Source of the DNA: Syntrophomonas sp.
GTDB lineage: Bacteria; Bacillota; Syntrophomonadia; Syntrophomonadales; Syntrophomonadaceae
Direction: 5' to 3'
NCBI GenBank assembly: GCA_016841875.1
Contig: JAENYG010000016.1
Location: forward strand, 1-64,000
Length of the DNA stretch: 64,000 nt
This document shows positions 63,301 to 64,000 of this stretch, piece after piece (within the stretch, counting starts at the first letter, position 1; each line of letters starts with the position of its first letter). A program made the translations under genes and the position numbers. Under the pieces are notes generated by a model, which saw nothing but the letters and a program-made list of their open reading frames with translations, was not told the origin of the DNA and made no database searches.

Positions 63301-64000
63301 CTACTGCCACAAGGCTTTTAACTCAATGGATAACCCTGCAAAACTTGGATGTTCAACAATGTCTTCGTCCAGTCCGGCTGCAACCAGGGCGTATACCCCA
63401 TCTCGAAGTGAAAAGCATTCCAGAGTTTTTTCCTCCGGATTGACCAGCCAATAGTGCTGCACCTGGACCCCCTGGTAAATCCGCAGTTTTTGCAGCCGGT
63501 CCCTGCGGCGGCTGGAAGGAGACAGAACTTCAACCACCAGGGTAGGCGGGCCGTCGATCCGGGTATCTTTTACAATCACTTTTTGTTCACCGCACACATA
63601 GAACAGATCCGGCTGGACTACGGTAATGTCATGGAAGGTCACATCTAACGGCGCGTCAAAGATTTCACCTTCGGGATCAACCTGCCAAAAATAGTCTTCC
63701 AAAATGCGCTGAAGCCGCCGGGAAACCCGCTGGTGTATTACATTAGGAGATGGTTCTTTGATCAACATACCCTCCAGAATCTCGTAATGGTAACCCGGTT
63801 CCTCCGGCAGCAGCAGATAGTCTTGATAAGTAAGTTTTTTGGGTGGTTGGGCTTCGTACCCAGCTGCCTTTTCCTGAACAGTTGAAGCTGTAAGCGCACT
63901 GATTACATCGGCAAGTTTATAGCGGTACTGCTTGCTGCCCAATTCAATATAGGGTATCTTTTTCTCCCGGGTATATCTCCAGATGGTTTCCACCGAAAGA
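63301..64000 (-). CDS. Uma2-family (DUF820) endonuclease with excisionase-like N-terminus, 5' partial
   Basis: The frame is open to the end of the window, so the start lies outside. Visible residues begin LSVETIWRYTREKKIPYIEL, the C-terminal part of an excisionase/MerR-type helix-turn-helix. A Uma2 nuclease domain follows: LLPEEPGYHYEILEGML, VVQPDLFYVC and PTLVVEVLSPSS carry the PD-(D/E)XK residues. Uma2 proteins are abundant in some bacteria and of uncertain role; a fused DNA-binding head is less usual. Confidence 0.85.
   Translation of the reverse strand, partial: LSVETIWRYTREKKIPYIELGSKQYRYKLADVISALTASTVQEKAAGYEAQPPKKLTYQDYLLLPEEPGYHYEILEGMLIKEPSPNVIHQRVSRRLQRILEDYFWQVDPEGEIFDAPLDVTFHDITVVQPDLFYVCGEQKVIVKDTRIDGPPTLVVEVLSPSSRRRDRLQKLRIYQGVQVQHYWLVNPEEKTLECFSLRDGVYALVAAGLDEDIVEHPSFAGLSIELKALWQ

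Noticed and set aside
1-64000. tRNA, rRNA, insertion sequence transposases and prophage structural genes
   Set aside because: Looked for by eye and not found; small RNAs could be missed without a covariance search.

Overview
The window looks like a chromosomal segment of a low-to-mid GC anaerobic Firmicute of the Clostridia, most like a syntrophic butyrate oxidiser of the Syntrophomonas type. The grounds are strong AAGGAGG-type ribosome binding sites, TTG/GTG starts, AbrB/SpoVT-type and DUF1659/DUF2922 proteins, a set of beta-oxidation genes (acyl-CoA dehydrogenase, 3-hydroxybutyryl-CoA dehydrogenase, thiolase, CoA-transferase), a tungsten-type aldehyde:ferredoxin oxidoreductase, and heavy use of sigma-54. 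The species is inferred, not proven. No rRNA, tRNA, CRISPR array or transposase gene was seen.

Layout. 1-4.0 kb: end of a chemoreceptor, TspO, a sirtuin, and a DUF1659-DUF2922 pair. 4.1-15.1 kb: a catabolic island with an SDR and a zinc alcohol dehydrogenase reading left, diverging from a ThiN-like protein and a ThDP-dependent enzyme; then a ThiF-like E1, a sigma-54 activator, ThiL, a MoaD-like protein and an aldehyde oxidoreductase. 16.0-19.8 kb: a receiver-type sigma-54 activator followed by a sigma-54-driven chemoreceptor. 20.5-26 kb: a PucR-type regulator, another sigma-54 activator and a Tat-exported flavoprotein. 26.4-32.4 kb: small regulators, membrane proteins, a nitroreductase, a polysaccharide deacetylase and an AEC permease. 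32.7-39.5 kb: a probable defence island with an SRA-like reader, an McrB-like AAA+ protein, a DUF2357 PD-(D/E)XK nuclease, a MazG-like pyrophosphohydrolase and an XRE regulator. 40-45 kb: hypothetical genes, a preQ1-riboswitch-controlled queuosine-precursor transporter, a D-cysteine desulfhydrase-like enzyme and TrkH. 45.1-54.5 kb: the beta-oxidation block with its sigma-54 activator. 54.5-64 kb: a metallo-hydrolase, unknown membrane proteins, a tandem nitrilase-fold protein, tRNA nucleotidyltransferase, an AbrB-like protein, a MerR-like protein and a Uma2-family nuclease.

How it works together. I find seven good GG-N10-GC (-24/-12) promoters, and all lie upstream of catabolic or chemotaxis genes. 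Two pairs are divergent (adh/thiN and acd/hbd). Perfect inverted repeats suitable as activator sites lie between the adh and thiN promoters and upstream of the chemoreceptor and CoA-transferase promoters. Four sigma-54 activators are encoded nearby. This suggests substrate-triggered sigma-54 control of beta-oxidation and of an alcohol/aldehyde pathway that appears to carry its own thiamine-phosphate and tungstopterin support genes.

A second theme is a mosaic family of GC-rich palindromic intergenic repeats (modules ending GGGGACATTCCT/AGGTGTGTCCCC, GGGGACTGTCCCC, and a TTTGGC-GTCA-GCCAAA hairpin). They fill most large intergenic gaps and in one place abut a broken copy of the DUF2922 gene.
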